Shown: piece by piece, positions 47,900 through 56,575 of the stretch
Numbering within the stretch: the first letter of the stretch is position 1
Layout: every line of letters starts with the position of its first letter
Source of the DNA: Primorskyibacter sedentarius
GTDB lineage: Bacteria; Pseudomonadota; Alphaproteobacteria; Rhodobacterales; Rhodobacteraceae
DNA length: 64,000 nucleotides
Assembly: GCF_004342065.1 (NCBI RefSeq)
Contig: NZ_SLZU01000010.1
Coordinates: 1 to 64,000, forward strand
Reading direction: 5' to 3'
Notes under the pieces: model-generated
The model's database searches: none
What the model saw: only the letters and a program-made list of their open reading frames with translations
What the model was told of the DNA's origin: nothing
Position numbers and translations under genes: made by a program

Positions 47900-48882
47900 A
47901 TCCGTGCCTCCTGCGTCAGTTCCGTAAGCACCGATACGAGCGTGCGGCGGGTAAGGGGCAGTTTGAAATCATTGCCGCCAAAGCCCTGCGCGTCGGCGAG
48001 CAGCAGATCGGCGGCCCGGTTGAAAAGCGCGTCCGAGGGCGCCTCGCCGGTCAAAAGCTCTTCGACCGCGGCGTCGCGCCAGGGTTTCGGGGCCAGCCCG
48101 CCAAAGGCGAGATTTGCCTTGGTGATGCGGCCGTTTTCCATCGCCACGATCCCGGCGACAGAGACCAGCGCAAAGGCATAGGACGCCCTGTCGCGCACCT
48201 TGCGATAGGTCTGGCGCGCCCTGACGGGGGCGGGCAGGACGACCGCGGTGATCAGCTCGCCCGGCTCCAGCACGGTTTCGCGGTCGGGGCGGTCGCCGGG
48301 AAGCAGGTAAAGCTCCTCCAGGGTGAGCCGCCGGGTGGTTCCGTCCTCTTTCAGCGTCTCGGCCTCTGCCCCAAGAGCGCGCATGGCGACGGCCATGTCG
48401 CTGGGATGCGTGGCGATGCAATGCTCCGACGTGCCCAGCACGGCGAGGATACGGTTGAACCCGTCCCGCGCAGCACAGCCGCTGCCCGGTGCGCGTTTGT
48501 TGCAGGGCATCGCGCGGTCATAGAAATAAAGGCACCGGGTGCGTTGAAGCAGGTTGCCGCCCGTTGTCGCCTTGTTGCGAAGCTGACCACTGGCGCCTGC
48601 CAGCAAGGCGCGGCTCAGCACCGGCCAGTTGCGGCGCACGCGGCTGTCATTGGCAAGGTCGCTATTGGTCACGAGCGCGCCGATGCGCAGCCCGCCATCC
48701 TCGGTGCCCTCGATCTGGTTGAGGTCCAGCCGGTTGATGTCGATCAGGGCTTCGGGCGCCATGACTTCGAGCTTCATCAGATCCAGCAGATTGGTGCCCC
48801 CGGCGATAAAAGTGCCGCCAGTGGCGGCGTCGCGCGTTGCGGCGCCGGTGCTTTCGGCGCGGGTATATTCAAACGACCTCAT
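47896..48882 (-). CDS. PaoB-like FAD and [4Fe-4S] subunit
   Basis: 328 residues from the ATG at 48882, which overlaps the upstream stop. The FAD segment [13 protein letters not shown] is near residue 25. Four cysteines, C117, C127, C136 and C155 in [23 protein letters not shown] and [11 protein letters not shown], match the extra [4Fe-4S] cluster that distinguishes PaoB/HcrB-type subunits from ordinary xanthine dehydrogenase FAD subunits. It relays electrons from the small subunit side to FAD. Confidence 0.9.
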   Translation of the reverse strand: MRSFEYTRAESTGAATRDAATGGTFIAGGTNLLDLMKLEVMAPEALIDINRLDLNQIEGTEDGGLRIGALVTNSDLANDSRVRRNWPVLSRALLAGASGQLRNKATTGGNLLQRTRCLYFYDRAMPCNKRAPGSGCAARDGFNRILAVLGTSEHCIATHPSDMAVAMRALGAEAETLKEDGTTRRLTLEELYLLPGDRPDRETVLEPGELITAVVLPAPVRARQTYRKVRDRASYAFALVSVAGIVAMENGRITKANLAFGGLAPKPWRDAAVEELLTGEAPSDALFNRAADLLLADAQGFGGNDFKLPLTRRTLVSVLTELTQEARI

Positions 48883-49385
48883 GCGTTTTCCCCTGCAGCC
48901 TTGCGGATCGCCTCGACGATATTGGGATAGGCGGAACAGCGGCAAAGGTTGCCGCTCATCCGTTCCGAGATTTCCTCGGTCGTGAGGTCCGCCCCACCGT
49001 CAAGATCATCTGTCACATGGCTCGGCCATCCGTTTCTGACCTCTTCCAGCATCGCTGTGGCAGAACAGATCTGACCGGGCGTGCAATAGCCGCATTGAAA
49101 GCCGTCCTCGCTGACAAAGGCCTGTTGCAGCGGGCTGAGGTTGTCGGGCTGGCCGATCCCTTCGATGGTCGTCACCTCGTCGCCGTCATGCATGCAGGCA
49201 AGCGTCAGGCAGGCATTGATGCGCCGCCCGTTGACCATGACCGTGCAGGCGCCGCATTGGCCGTGGTCGCAGCCTTTCTTGCTTCCCGTAAGGCCCAGAT
49301 GATGGCGCAGCGCGTCCAGAAGCGTTGTCCTTGGATCAAGCTCCAGCCGTTGCGGCGTGCCGTTGATTGTCAGATTTGTCTGCAC
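48879..49385 (-). CDS. PaoA-like [2Fe-2S] small subunit
   Basis: 168 residues from the GTG at 49385. Plant-type ferredoxin cysteines 39, 44, 47 and 59 ([19 protein letters not shown]) are followed by the second cluster motifs [12 protein letters not shown] and [13 protein letters not shown]. coli PaoA carries a Tat signal; none is visible here with this start or in the upstream frame, so the complex is probably cytoplasmic. It is the first gene of the operon. Confidence 0.9.
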   Translation of the reverse strand: MQTNLTINGTPQRLELDPRTTLLDALRHHLGLTGSKKGCDHGQCGACTVMVNGRRINACLTLACMHDGDEVTTIEGIGQPDNLSPLQQAFVSEDGFQCGYCTPGQICSATAMLEEVRNGWPSHVTDDLDGGADLTTEEISERMSGNLCRCSAYPNIVEAIRKAAGENA

Positions 49386-49875
49386 GGGAAACCTCTTTGA
49401 ATTGATCCAAGCTCGGGAGACTAACTTGGCTGCGATCCCTTGGTTCCGAGGTTTTTGAGAAGGCCGCAGAACGGCTGGCCGCAATGGGTGCCCGTTTGCA
49501 GCGGGTCCGGGTGGTGGCGAAGAAACGGCGTTTGCCCGTTGCGCCGCAGGCTGCGCGCCACCATGAACGGCCCGGATCGGAAATGCGGTCGAGGAAGGGA
49601 ACGAGCCGTTCTTGCCCTTTCCGTGCCATGCCGGTCGAGTGGCAGGCGCTGACGGAAATCAATCAGCCGGGGTGGACATACTGGCGCTGCTTGATCCCCC
49701 CCGAACGCGCTGTATCGAGGCCGTTTCAGCCTGCCGGGATTTCGGCGCGCATGGCGTGTTGAACGGGGTGGCCGTCGCGGCAGATGCGCCTTGCGGGTGC
49801 ATCGCAACAGGACGGCTGAGGCCCGCGCAAACCCGGCCTGAAAGCATCTGAAAACAGCGCGTTAAGGTGACAGGA
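49386..49875. other. Intergenic stretch without a convincing gene
   Basis: 490 bp between the molybdoenzyme operon and the tRNA. Several frames are open on both strands but none has a start signal, recognisable motif or plausible composition. It may contain decayed coding DNA and the promoter of the leftward molybdoenzyme operon, which I cannot place. Confidence 0.5.
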
Positions 49876-50171
49876 TGGTGTCCGCGGCGGGATTCGAACC
49901 CACGGCCCCAGGATTCATACCACTTCGGCTTTCGCCGCCGCCCTGCGGGCGTTCGTGGTCTGGACTGTCCCTTCACCCTAGACCACCGGTCCGTAGGTGC
50001 TGCCCGTCCAGTCTCTACACCTTCCCCTTGCGGGGCTTGGCTCGGGATTGGCAAGGTGCGGTTGCACCGTAGCGTTCCCCGAATTTGAGCAGATCCATTG
50101 CGCGGTTTCCCATCGCAACGCCCAATTATCGTCTAGGAATCCTGTGCTCTATCCAGCTGAGCTACGCAGAC
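49876..50171 (-). tRNA. tRNA-Arg(CCU) interrupted by a group I intron
   Basis: Exon 1 (50171-50135) holds the acceptor strand GTCTGCG, the D-arm GCTC..GAGC, anticodon-stem CAGGA and loop TTCCT. Exon 2 (49915-49876) starts AATCCTG and carries the T-arm GTGGGTTCGAATCCCGC, acceptor strand CGCGGAC, discriminator A and encoded CCA. Spliced, CAGGA-TTCCTAA-TCCTG gives a perfect anticodon arm with anticodon CCU; the acceptor has one G-U pair. The 219-nt intron lies directly after the third anticodon base. Confidence 0.95.
49916..50134 (-). ncRNA. Group I (IC3-like) self-splicing intron
   Basis: 219 nt in the anticodon loop. Exon 1 ends in U and the intron ends in G, as group I splicing requires. The guide GGG (50123-50121) pairs with anticodon CCU including the splice-site G-U, and ATT just before it can pair with exon 2 AAT (P10). 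P2 is TTGCG/CGCAA capped by GGGAAACC. The core segments CAAATTCGGGG, GGTGTAGAGACTGGACGG and ACAGTCCAG resemble the Azoarcus tRNA-Ile intron, and a GGC-GAAA-GCC hairpin lies near the 3' end (49936-49927). No ORF is inside. Such introns are established in Agrobacterium tRNA-Arg(CCU). Confidence 0.93.
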
Positions 50172-50323
50172 ACACATCCACGGTGGTTCTACGATTCTTC
50201 GCGCGGCCCGGCAAGTCCCTATCGGCGGCGTTGACGGTGCATTCACCCTTGCCGCTTTGTTGCCTTGAACCGGGTCAGGCGATTGCGTAGCATCACGCAC
50301 GATCAATTACAGGAACTCCGAGT

Positions 50324-51352
50324 TTGGCACATGATGACTCTCGCCCGCTGACCCTTCGTGACGTGTCCGAAGCGTCGGGCGTTTCCGAAATGACGGTCAG
50401 CCGGGTACTGCGAAACCGGGGCGACGTCTCTGACTCGACCCGCGAGAAGGTGCTGGAAGCCGCAAGGCAGCTTGGCTACGTCCCCAACAAGATCGCAGGC
50501 GCGCTGGCCAGCCAGAGGGTCAATCTTGTGGCTGTCATCATCCCGTCCCTGTCGAACATGGTGTTCCCCGAAGTCATGACCGGCATCAATCAGGTGCTGG
50601 AAGATACAGAGCTGCAAGCCGTCGTCGGTGTCACCGATTACACCCCCGAAAAGGAAGAGCGCGTCCTGTACGAGATGCTGTCCTGGCGCCCCTCTGGCGT
50701 GATCATCGCGGGGCTGGAACATACCGAGGCGTCGCGCGCCATGTTGCAGGCCGCGGGCATCCCGGTGGTCGAGATCATGGATGTGGACGGCACGCCGGTG
50801 GATTGCATGGTTGGCATTTCGCATCGGCGCGCGGGCCGCGAAATGGCCAAGGCGATCCTGAAGGCCGGGTATAAACGCATCGGGTTCATGGGCACCAAGA
50901 TGCCGCTGGATCATCGCGCCCGCAAACGGTTCGAAGGTTTCACAGAGGCGCTGGCCAAGGGCGGGATCGAGGTCGCGGATCAGGAGTTCTATTCCGGCGG
51001 CTCTGCCCTTGTGAAAGGGCGCGAGATGACCCAGGCCATGCTGGAACGCACGCCGGATCTTGATTTCCTGTACTATTCCAACGACATGATCGGGGCGGGT
51101 GGCCTGCTCTACCTGCTGGAAAAAGGCGTCGACATCCCGGCAGAGATCGGGCTTGCCGGATTTAACGGGGTCGATCTGCTTGACGGGCTGCCGCGGCAGC
51201 TGGCGACGATGGATGCCTGTCGGCTGGACGTTGGCAGAACCGCTGCCCAGATCATCGCCACCCGCGTCGCAGACGGTGACGAGGCCAAATACGAACGCCA
51301 TGTAGAGCTGACGCCGACGATCGCCTATGGCGACACGCTCAAGCGGAAGTGA
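50324..51352 (+). CDS. LacI-family transcriptional regulator
   Basis: 342 residues from a TTG at 50324 (AGGA upstream); no in-frame ATG precedes the DNA-binding domain. The helix-turn-helix is LTLRDVSEASGVSEMTVSRVLRNRG (~9-33), then the hinge KIAGALASQRVN and a periplasmic-binding-like sugar-effector domain. It resembles GntR/gluconate-type LacI regulators, but the effector is not certain. The next gene starts within its stop codon. Confidence 0.92.
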   Translation: MAHDDSRPLTLRDVSEASGVSEMTVSRVLRNRGDVSDSTREKVLEAARQLGYVPNKIAGALASQRVNLVAVIIPSLSNMVFPEVMTGINQVLEDTELQAVVGVTDYTPEKEERVLYEMLSWRPSGVIIAGLEHTEASRAMLQAAGIPVVEIMDVDGTPVDCMVGISHRRAGREMAKAILKAGYKRIGFMGTKMPLDHRARKRFEGFTEALAKGGIEVADQEFYSGGSALVKGREMTQAMLERTPDLDFLYYSNDMIGAGGLLYLLEKGVDIPAEIGLAGFNGVDLLDGLPRQLATMDACRLDVGRTAAQIIATRVADGDEAKYERHVELTPTIAYGDTLKRK

Positions 51353-52566
51353 CGGGGACGCCTGTTCTTGGCAATCGTGATGCGCGCCGGTTGTTTCTGG
51401 ACCGGCACGCCTTGGCCGAACCCCCGACCGGCCGGGCAAAGGGCTGCGCGCTGGCAAAGCTGATCCAGCGGCTTGGTTTCGTCCAGATCGACAGCATCAA
51501 CACGGTCGCGCGGGCTCATCACATGATCCTGCATGCGCGCAGGCAATCCTACCGGCCGCGCAACCTTGCGCCTTTGCTGGACCGGGACCGCGCGATTTTC
51601 GAACATTGGACGCATGACGCGGCGGTCATCCCGACAGAGTTTTACCCCTATTGGCATCTGCGCTGCGCGCGGGACGCCGACACGCTTGGCGCCCGGTGGC
51701 GCAAGGCCCGCCCCGAGGGTTTCGAGGACAAGACGCAACCCGTGCTGGACCATATCCGCACCCACGGGCCTGCCAGTTCGTCAGAGGTTGGCAAGGGCGA
51801 GGGGCGCACATCCGGCGGCTGGTGGGAATGGCACCCGTCAAAGACGGCGCTGGAATACCTGTGGCGGTCGGGCGCGCTGGCCGTGACAAGGCGCGAGGGG
51901 TTCCGCAAGATCTATGACCTTGCCGAGAACGTCATCCCGGCGCAGCATCTTGCCCATCGCCCGACAGTGGCCGAGACCATCGACTGGGCCTGCAACGCGG
52001 CGCTCGACCGTCTGGGATTTGCCACCTCCGGAGAGATCGCAGCGTTCTGGGCCAAGGCCACGGCGGCAGAGGCAAAGGATTGGGTCGCGCGCGGTCTTGC
52101 CTCGGGGGCCTTGCGGGAAATCGATATTGAGGGTGCCGATGGCAGCCTGCGGCGCTCTGTCGCCCGGCCGGGCATCGCCGATGCGGCAGAAAGCGCGCCA
52201 AGGCCCCCTGCCCGGATGCGCGTGCTCAGCCCCTTCGATCCGGCGTTGAGAGACAGGGCCCGTGCCGAACGCCTGTTCGGCTTCCATTACCGGATCGAGG
52301 TGTTCACCCCGGCGGCAAAGCGCGTCTACGGCTATTACGTCTTCCCCTTGCTTGAAGGGGATCGCCTTGTCGGCCGGATCGACATGAAGGCGGATCGCCG
52401 GGCGGGCGTTCTGAACGTGACCGCGCTTTGGCCCGAACATGGTGTCCGCTGGAGCGATGCGCGCTTTGCCCGGCTGGAGGCAGAGCTGGACCGCATCGCA
52501 CGTTTTGCCGGGCTGGAAGAGGTGCGCCTGCCGGCTGGTCCGCTCATCGCCGATGCCCTAAGCTGA
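51349..52566 (+). CDS. YcaQ/AlkZ-type winged-helix DNA glycosylase
   Basis: 405 residues from the GTG at 51349, overlapping the LacI stop. It is an HTH_42 family protein of tandem winged helices. The catalytic motif LGFVQIDSIN (~residues 41-50) has the Q-x-D form of the YcaQ/AZL branch rather than the QxQ of Streptomyces AlkZ. YcaQ-type enzymes excise bulky alkylated bases and unhook interstrand crosslinks. Its coupling to a LacI regulator looks incidental. Confidence 0.88.
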   Translation: MTGTPVLGNRDARRLFLDRHALAEPPTGRAKGCALAKLIQRLGFVQIDSINTVARAHHMILHARRQSYRPRNLAPLLDRDRAIFEHWTHDAAVIPTEFYPYWHLRCARDADTLGARWRKARPEGFEDKTQPVLDHIRTHGPASSSEVGKGEGRTSGGWWEWHPSKTALEYLWRSGALAVTRREGFRKIYDLAENVIPAQHLAHRPTVAETIDWACNAALDRLGFATSGEIAAFWAKATAAEAKDWVARGLASGALREIDIEGADGSLRRSVARPGIADAAESAPRPPARMRVLSPFDPALRDRARAERLFGFHYRIEVFTPAAKRVYGYYVFPLLEGDRLVGRIDMKADRRAGVLNVTALWPEHGVRWSDARFARLEAELDRIARFAGLEEVRLPAGPLIADALS

Positions 52567-52601
52567 CATCGCCGCAGCACGCCCCGCGGTGGAGGCCGGA
52601 C

Positions 52602-53288
52602 ATGACCTATCGTCGCTATGCAATCTACTACGTCCCCGCAGGGGGGGCGCTGGCGCGGTTCGGGTCCGCATGGCTGGGCTGGGACATGGCGACCGGCACG
52701 GCGCGCGCAGCGCCGGATGTTCCGGGCCTTGCCGAGCCTGCCCATGGATTGACGGAAGCGCCCCGCCGCTACGGGTTTCACGCGACGCTGAAGCCGCCTT
52801 TCCGGCTGGCCGATGGGCAGAGTGTCGATGCCCTGGCCGGGGCGGTGGAAACGCTGAGCCTGCGCCTGCCCCCCGCCCGGGCCGACGGGCTGGAGGTCAG
52901 CCGCCTTGGCCGTTTCGTGGCGCTGACACCCACAGGCGAAACCGGCGACCTGGTTGAGCTGGCCGCGGGCACTGTAGATGCGCTGGACGGTTTCCGCGCG
53001 CCCCTCACCCCGGCAGAGCTGGACCGTTACCGCGCGCGCACGCTGTCGGCACGGCAGGCAGAATTGCTGGACCGGTGGGGCTATCCTTTCGTGATGGACC
53101 AGTACCGGTTTCACCTGACGCTGAGCAGCCGGTTGCCCGTGGCCCGCGCCAAGGCCTTGCAGGCCACCCTGACAGAGCATCTGGCACCGCTCCTGCCGTC
53201 GCCCTTCATTCTGGACGCGCTGACACTTGTGGGCGAGGATGACGCAGGCATGTTCCACATGATCTCAAGGCATCCGCTGCGCGGCTGA
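52602..53288 (+). CDS. DUF1045, 2H-phosphoesterase-like protein
   Basis: 228 residues from the ATG at 52602 (GGAGG upstream). The two histidine motifs of 2H phosphoesterases, GFHATLKPPF and FHLTLSSR, are both present, at the normal distance for DUF1045. Relatives occur in phn clusters as a putative phosphonate-metabolism protein, but no phn gene is present here. It probably hydrolyses or binds a small cyclic phosphate. Confidence 0.88.
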   Translation: MTYRRYAIYYVPAGGALARFGSAWLGWDMATGTARAAPDVPGLAEPAHGLTEAPRRYGFHATLKPPFRLADGQSVDALAGAVETLSLRLPPARADGLEVSRLGRFVALTPTGETGDLVELAAGTVDALDGFRAPLTPAELDRYRARTLSARQAELLDRWGYPFVMDQYRFHLTLSSRLPVARAKALQATLTEHLAPLLPSPFILDALTLVGEDDAGMFHMISRHPLRG

Positions 53289-53409
53289 TGCCCTACAGGA
53301 TGCGCAAAGCACACCCGTCACAATGGCGTCACATCAGTCACCTAAGGAAGCGGCGGCTGGGCCGATTGCACCACAGCCCATGACCCGCAACGCCTTTTCA
53401 GAATGCGCA

Positions 53410-53432
53410 GGGGCGGCCCGATGGACCGCCCC
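53410..53432. terminator. Possible terminator hairpin after the ABC operon
   Basis: GGGGCGG (53410-53416) and CCGCCCC (53426-53432) form a perfect 7-bp GC stem with a 9-nt loop, 33 bp beyond the stop of the leftward substrate-binding gene. No U-tract follows, so it may only pause or stabilise the transcript end. Confidence 0.4.
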
Positions 53433-53464
53433 AATTCTGTCTCATGCAATATCTTTGACGGGCG

Positions 53465-54454
53465 TCAGTTCAGCGCCTTGTCGGTGATCGCATGGGTCCA
53501 CGCGCCTTCGGGCTGCGCGGTGATGACCGGATCGGACCCACCCGACAGAAGCGAATCGACCGTACGCTGGTAATCCGCCTCGTCCAGCGCACCGTTCGAA
53601 CCTGCGGTGAGCTTGGCAATCTCGCCCATCATCCGTTTCTGGTGAGCTTCGGTCTGGGCGCCGGTTTCGTCATATTCCAGCACGATCTCGGCCGCCTCGT
53701 CGGGGTTCTCCTCGGCGTATTTCCAACCCTTCATCGACGCGCGCACAAATCGGGTCAGCTTGTCGACCATCGCTTCGTCTGCCAGCGTGTCTTCCAGCAC
53801 GTAAAGCCCGTCCTCAAGCGTGGCGACGCCCTGATCCTCGTATTTGAAGGTGACCAGATCATCCTCTGCGATGCCCGCGTCCAGAACCTGACCGAATTCG
53901 TTATAGGTCATGGTCGAGATACAGGCCGCCTGTTTCTGCAACAGCGGGTCCACGTTGAAACCCTGTTTGAGCACTTCGACACCATCCGCGCCGCCCGTCG
54001 TCGGGATGCCAAGCTGGCTCATCCAGGACAGGAACGGGTATTCATTGCCAAAGAACCAGACACCCAGCGTGTTGCCGGGGAAATCCTCGGGCCCTTCGAT
54101 GCCGCTTTCCTTCAGGCAGGTCAGCATCATGCCGGACGACTTGAAGGGCTGGGCAATATTGACCAGCGGCAGGCCCTTTTCGCGCGCGGCCAGTGCGGCG
54201 GGCATCCATTCGACGATCACGTCGGCACCGCCGCCCGCAATCACCTGCGTCGGCGCAATATCCGGGCCGCCGGGTTTCACGGTGACGTTCAGGTCTTCTT
54301 CTTCATAAAATCCCTTTTCAAGCGCCACGTAATAGCCACCGAACTGCGCCTGCGTGACCCATTTCAGTTGCAGCGTCAGATCATCCGCCGCCTGCACGCC
54401 AGAGCCGATCAGCCCTGCCGCAAAGGCCAGTCCTGCAATCTTCTTCATCGTCAT
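53465..54454 (-). CDS. NMT1/THI5-like ABC substrate-binding protein
   Basis: 329 residues from the ATG at 54454 (GGAG upstream). A Sec signal peptide (~1-22) ends GVQA-ADD. The NMT1/THI5-like fold begins TLQLKWVTQAQFGGYYVALEKG. This group binds pyrimidine-like compounds such as thiamine precursors. As the last gene of an operon with dihydropyrimidinase and an amidohydrolase it probably binds a pyrimidine, its reduced form or a carbamoyl derivative. Confidence 0.92.
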   Translation of the reverse strand: MTMKKIAGLAFAAGLIGSGVQAADDLTLQLKWVTQAQFGGYYVALEKGFYEEEDLNVTVKPGGPDIAPTQVIAGGGADVIVEWMPAALAAREKGLPLVNIAQPFKSSGMMLTCLKESGIEGPEDFPGNTLGVWFFGNEYPFLSWMSQLGIPTTGGADGVEVLKQGFNVDPLLQKQAACISTMTYNEFGQVLDAGIAEDDLVTFKYEDQGVATLEDGLYVLEDTLADEAMVDKLTRFVRASMKGWKYAEENPDEAAEIVLEYDETGAQTEAHQKRMMGEIAKLTAGSNGALDEADYQRTVDSLLSGGSDPVITAQPEGAWTHAITDKALN

Positions 54455-54489
54455 CCTGAACACTCCATGTTGTTGATCGCGTTTCATTG

Positions 54490-55272
54490 TTATCGGCCCC
54501 GCCGCTGCGACGGGTGCCAGAAGGTCACCCAACGCTCGATCAGCACGACGAGCCCGTAAAGCACCGTTCCTGTCAACGCAGAGACGGCAATTTCAGCCCA
54601 GACCATATCGATCCCCAGCCGCCCCACCTCTGTCGAGATGCGGAACCCCATCCCCTTGGTGGGAGAGCCAAAGTATTCCGCCACGATAGCACCGATAAGC
54701 GCAAGGGTGGCCGAGATCTTGAGCCCGTTGAAAATGAAGGGCATCGCGGCAGGCAGGCGCAGTTTGCTCAAGGTTTGGGCATGGCTCGCCGAATAGGTGC
54801 GCATCAGATCGCGCTGCATCCTGTCGGTTGCGGCAAGCCCGGCCAGCGTGTTCACGAGGATCGGAAAGAACACCATGACCACCACGACCGCCGCCTTGGA
54901 TTGCCAGTCAAAGCCGAACCACATGACCATGATCGGGGCCACGCCCACAATGGGAAGTGCGGCCACGAAATTGGCCACGGGCAGCAGGCCCCTGCGCAGG
55001 AAATCCACCCTGTCGATGGCCAGCGCGGCACCAAACCCCGCAAGGCTGCCAATGACCAGCCCGGTCAGCGCGCCTTTCACGACCGTCTGGACCCAGTCGA
55101 CCCAGAGGATCGCGGTGGAGCGTTCAATCGCGGCCCAAATCTCTGACGGGGCGGGCAGGATCGCGGGCGGGATGTTGAAGGCACCGACAAGCAGCTCCCA
55201 CAGGATCAGAACCAGCAGGCCAAAGCCCAGCGGCAGGCCGATCCGCATCACGACTGAAGGCTGACGCATCAT
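54490..55272 (-). CDS. ABC transporter permease (NitT/TauT type)
   Basis: 260 residues from the ATG at 55272, which overlaps the upstream stop by 4 bp (ATGA). Six hydrophobic segments are present. The EAA-type loop reads RTYSASHAQTLSKLRLPAAMPFIFNGLKI (~155-183). It pairs with the preceding permease as a heterodimer. It lies 35 bp upstream of the substrate-binding gene. Confidence 0.93.
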   Translation of the reverse strand: MMRQPSVVMRIGLPLGFGLLVLILWELLVGAFNIPPAILPAPSEIWAAIERSTAILWVDWVQTVVKGALTGLVIGSLAGFGAALAIDRVDFLRRGLLPVANFVAALPIVGVAPIMVMWFGFDWQSKAAVVVVMVFFPILVNTLAGLAATDRMQRDLMRTYSASHAQTLSKLRLPAAMPFIFNGLKISATLALIGAIVAEYFGSPTKGMGFRISTEVGRLGIDMVWAEIAVSALTGTVLYGLVVLIERWVTFWHPSQRRGR

Positions 55273-56147
55273 GCCTGCCCCCCGCCCATGACCCGCACAG
55301 CGAGCCGTTCGACGCCCGAGACGATCCAGATCAGCAGCGCGGCAAGGATTGCCGCCGCGAACAGCGCCGACCACATGATCATCGGATTGCCGAATTGCGA
55401 CCCGATCAGCATCCGCGCGCCAAGCCCCGCGATGGCGCCCGTTGGCAATTCGCCCACGATGGCCCCGACAAGGCTGGCCGCGACGGCGATCTTCAGCGAC
55501 GCAAAGAAGTAGGGCAAGGATGCGGGCAGGCGCAGTTTCCAGAAAACCTGCGCAGGGGAGGCGCCATAGGTCCTGAGCAGGTCAAGCTGCATCCCCCCCG
55601 GGCTGCGCAGGCCCGCGACCATGCTGACCAGCACCGGAAAGAAGCTGAGATAGCCTGCGATGATCGCCTTGGGCACCATCAGGCTGTCTGCCCCTGCGGC
55701 ATTGGCCAGCACCACGATCATCGGCGCCAGCGCCACCACCGGGATGGTCTGGCTGATGATGGCCCAGGGCATCAGCGTAAGATCAGCGACGCGGCTAAGC
55801 ACGATGGCCACGGCCAGCGCCACCCCCGCGATGATCCCCAGCGCAAAGCCCGCCATGGTCGCCTGAAAGGTGATGAAGCCGTGGTACACAAGGCTGCGCT
55901 TTGAGGTGACTTTCTTGTTGAACACCCCGTCATATAGCTCTGCCGCGACCTGATGCGGCGCGGGCAGTTTGGCACGATCCTGGTTCATCGTCTCGCGCAG
56001 CACTTCGCTGAATCCGGGGTCTGTCCCGGCCCGCGTGGCCTGATCCATCACCCAAGTTCGGTTCATCAGGAAGCTGCTGACATACCACAGCGCAAAGATC
56101 GTCAGCACGACGACAAGAACGGGACCAAAGCGCCTCATCTCCGCCAC
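55269..56147 (-). CDS. ABC transporter permease (NitT/TauT type)
   Basis: 292 residues with one extra N-terminal helix (~8-27) followed by a periplasmic stretch of about 60 residues before the permease core. The EAA-type loop is RTYGASPAQVFWKLRLPASLPYFFASLKIA (~195-224). It overlaps the second permease gene and is itself overlapped by 13 bp by the GNAT gene end, so the reading frames are tightly packed. Confidence 0.93.
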   Translation of the reverse strand: MAEMRRFGPVLVVVLTIFALWYVSSFLMNRTWVMDQATRAGTDPGFSEVLRETMNQDRAKLPAPHQVAAELYDGVFNKKVTSKRSLVYHGFITFQATMAGFALGIIAGVALAVAIVLSRVADLTLMPWAIISQTIPVVALAPMIVVLANAAGADSLMVPKAIIAGYLSFFPVLVSMVAGLRSPGGMQLDLLRTYGASPAQVFWKLRLPASLPYFFASLKIAVAASLVGAIVGELPTGAIAGLGARMLIGSQFGNPMIMWSALFAAAILAALLIWIVSGVERLAVRVMGGGQA

Positions 56148-56575
56148 TCCATCCGGTAGAGCGGGATATCATCGTGCGGCGGCTCGCCGGGCAGGGTTGC
56201 GGTCTGGGTGAACCCCTCGCGTCGATAGAAACCCTGCGCGCCGGTGTTGGGCGCATGGGTCGTCAGCCACAACATGTCGCGCCCCTCCTTGGCGCGGTCC
56301 ATCAGGCGAAGCCCAAGCCCCTGCCCCGTTTGCGCGCAGTAGATCGCCCCCAACTTGCCGGTGGCCGGATCGACAGAGGCATAGCCCACCACCGGATCGC
56401 CGATCACCCAGATCTCACGCGCATCAAAGGCCGCGTCCAGATACCCCGCCAGCGTGCCCGCATCCGGGCCGGGCGTCATCCAGTCATTTCCGGCCTCCCA
56501 GGCCGCGACGATTTCCGCACAGGCAAGCAGGTCAGCGCGGGTGGCCGCACGCGGTGAGCGGGCCTCAATCGTCAT
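56135..56575 (-). CDS. GNAT-family N-acetyltransferase
   Basis: 146 residues from the ATG at 56575. The acetyl-CoA loop is QTGQGLGLRLMDRAK (~89-103) and the C-terminal NTGAQGFYRREGFTQT is typical of GNAT enzymes. It lies between the ATPase (11-bp overlap) and the first permease (13-bp overlap) of one ABC transporter, so it is translated with them. The acceptor is unknown; it might modify the imported compound or a degradation product such as beta-alanine. Confidence 0.88.
   Translation of the reverse strand: MTIEARSPRAATRADLLACAEIVAAWEAGNDWMTPGPDAGTLAGYLDAAFDAREIWVIGDPVVGYASVDPATGKLGAIYCAQTGQGLGLRLMDRAKEGRDMLWLTTHAPNTGAQGFYRREGFTQTATLPGEPPHDDIPLYRMEWRR

Noticed and set aside
45710-49385. Xanthine dehydrogenase or CO dehydrogenase assignment
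   Set aside because: The four-cysteine insertion in the FAD subunit and the 729-residue large subunit point to the PaoABC-like group.
49421-49807. 128-codon minus-strand frame in the gap beside the tRNA
   Set aside because: Translation dominated by Arg and Pro, typical of an antisense frame in GC-rich DNA, and no start signal.
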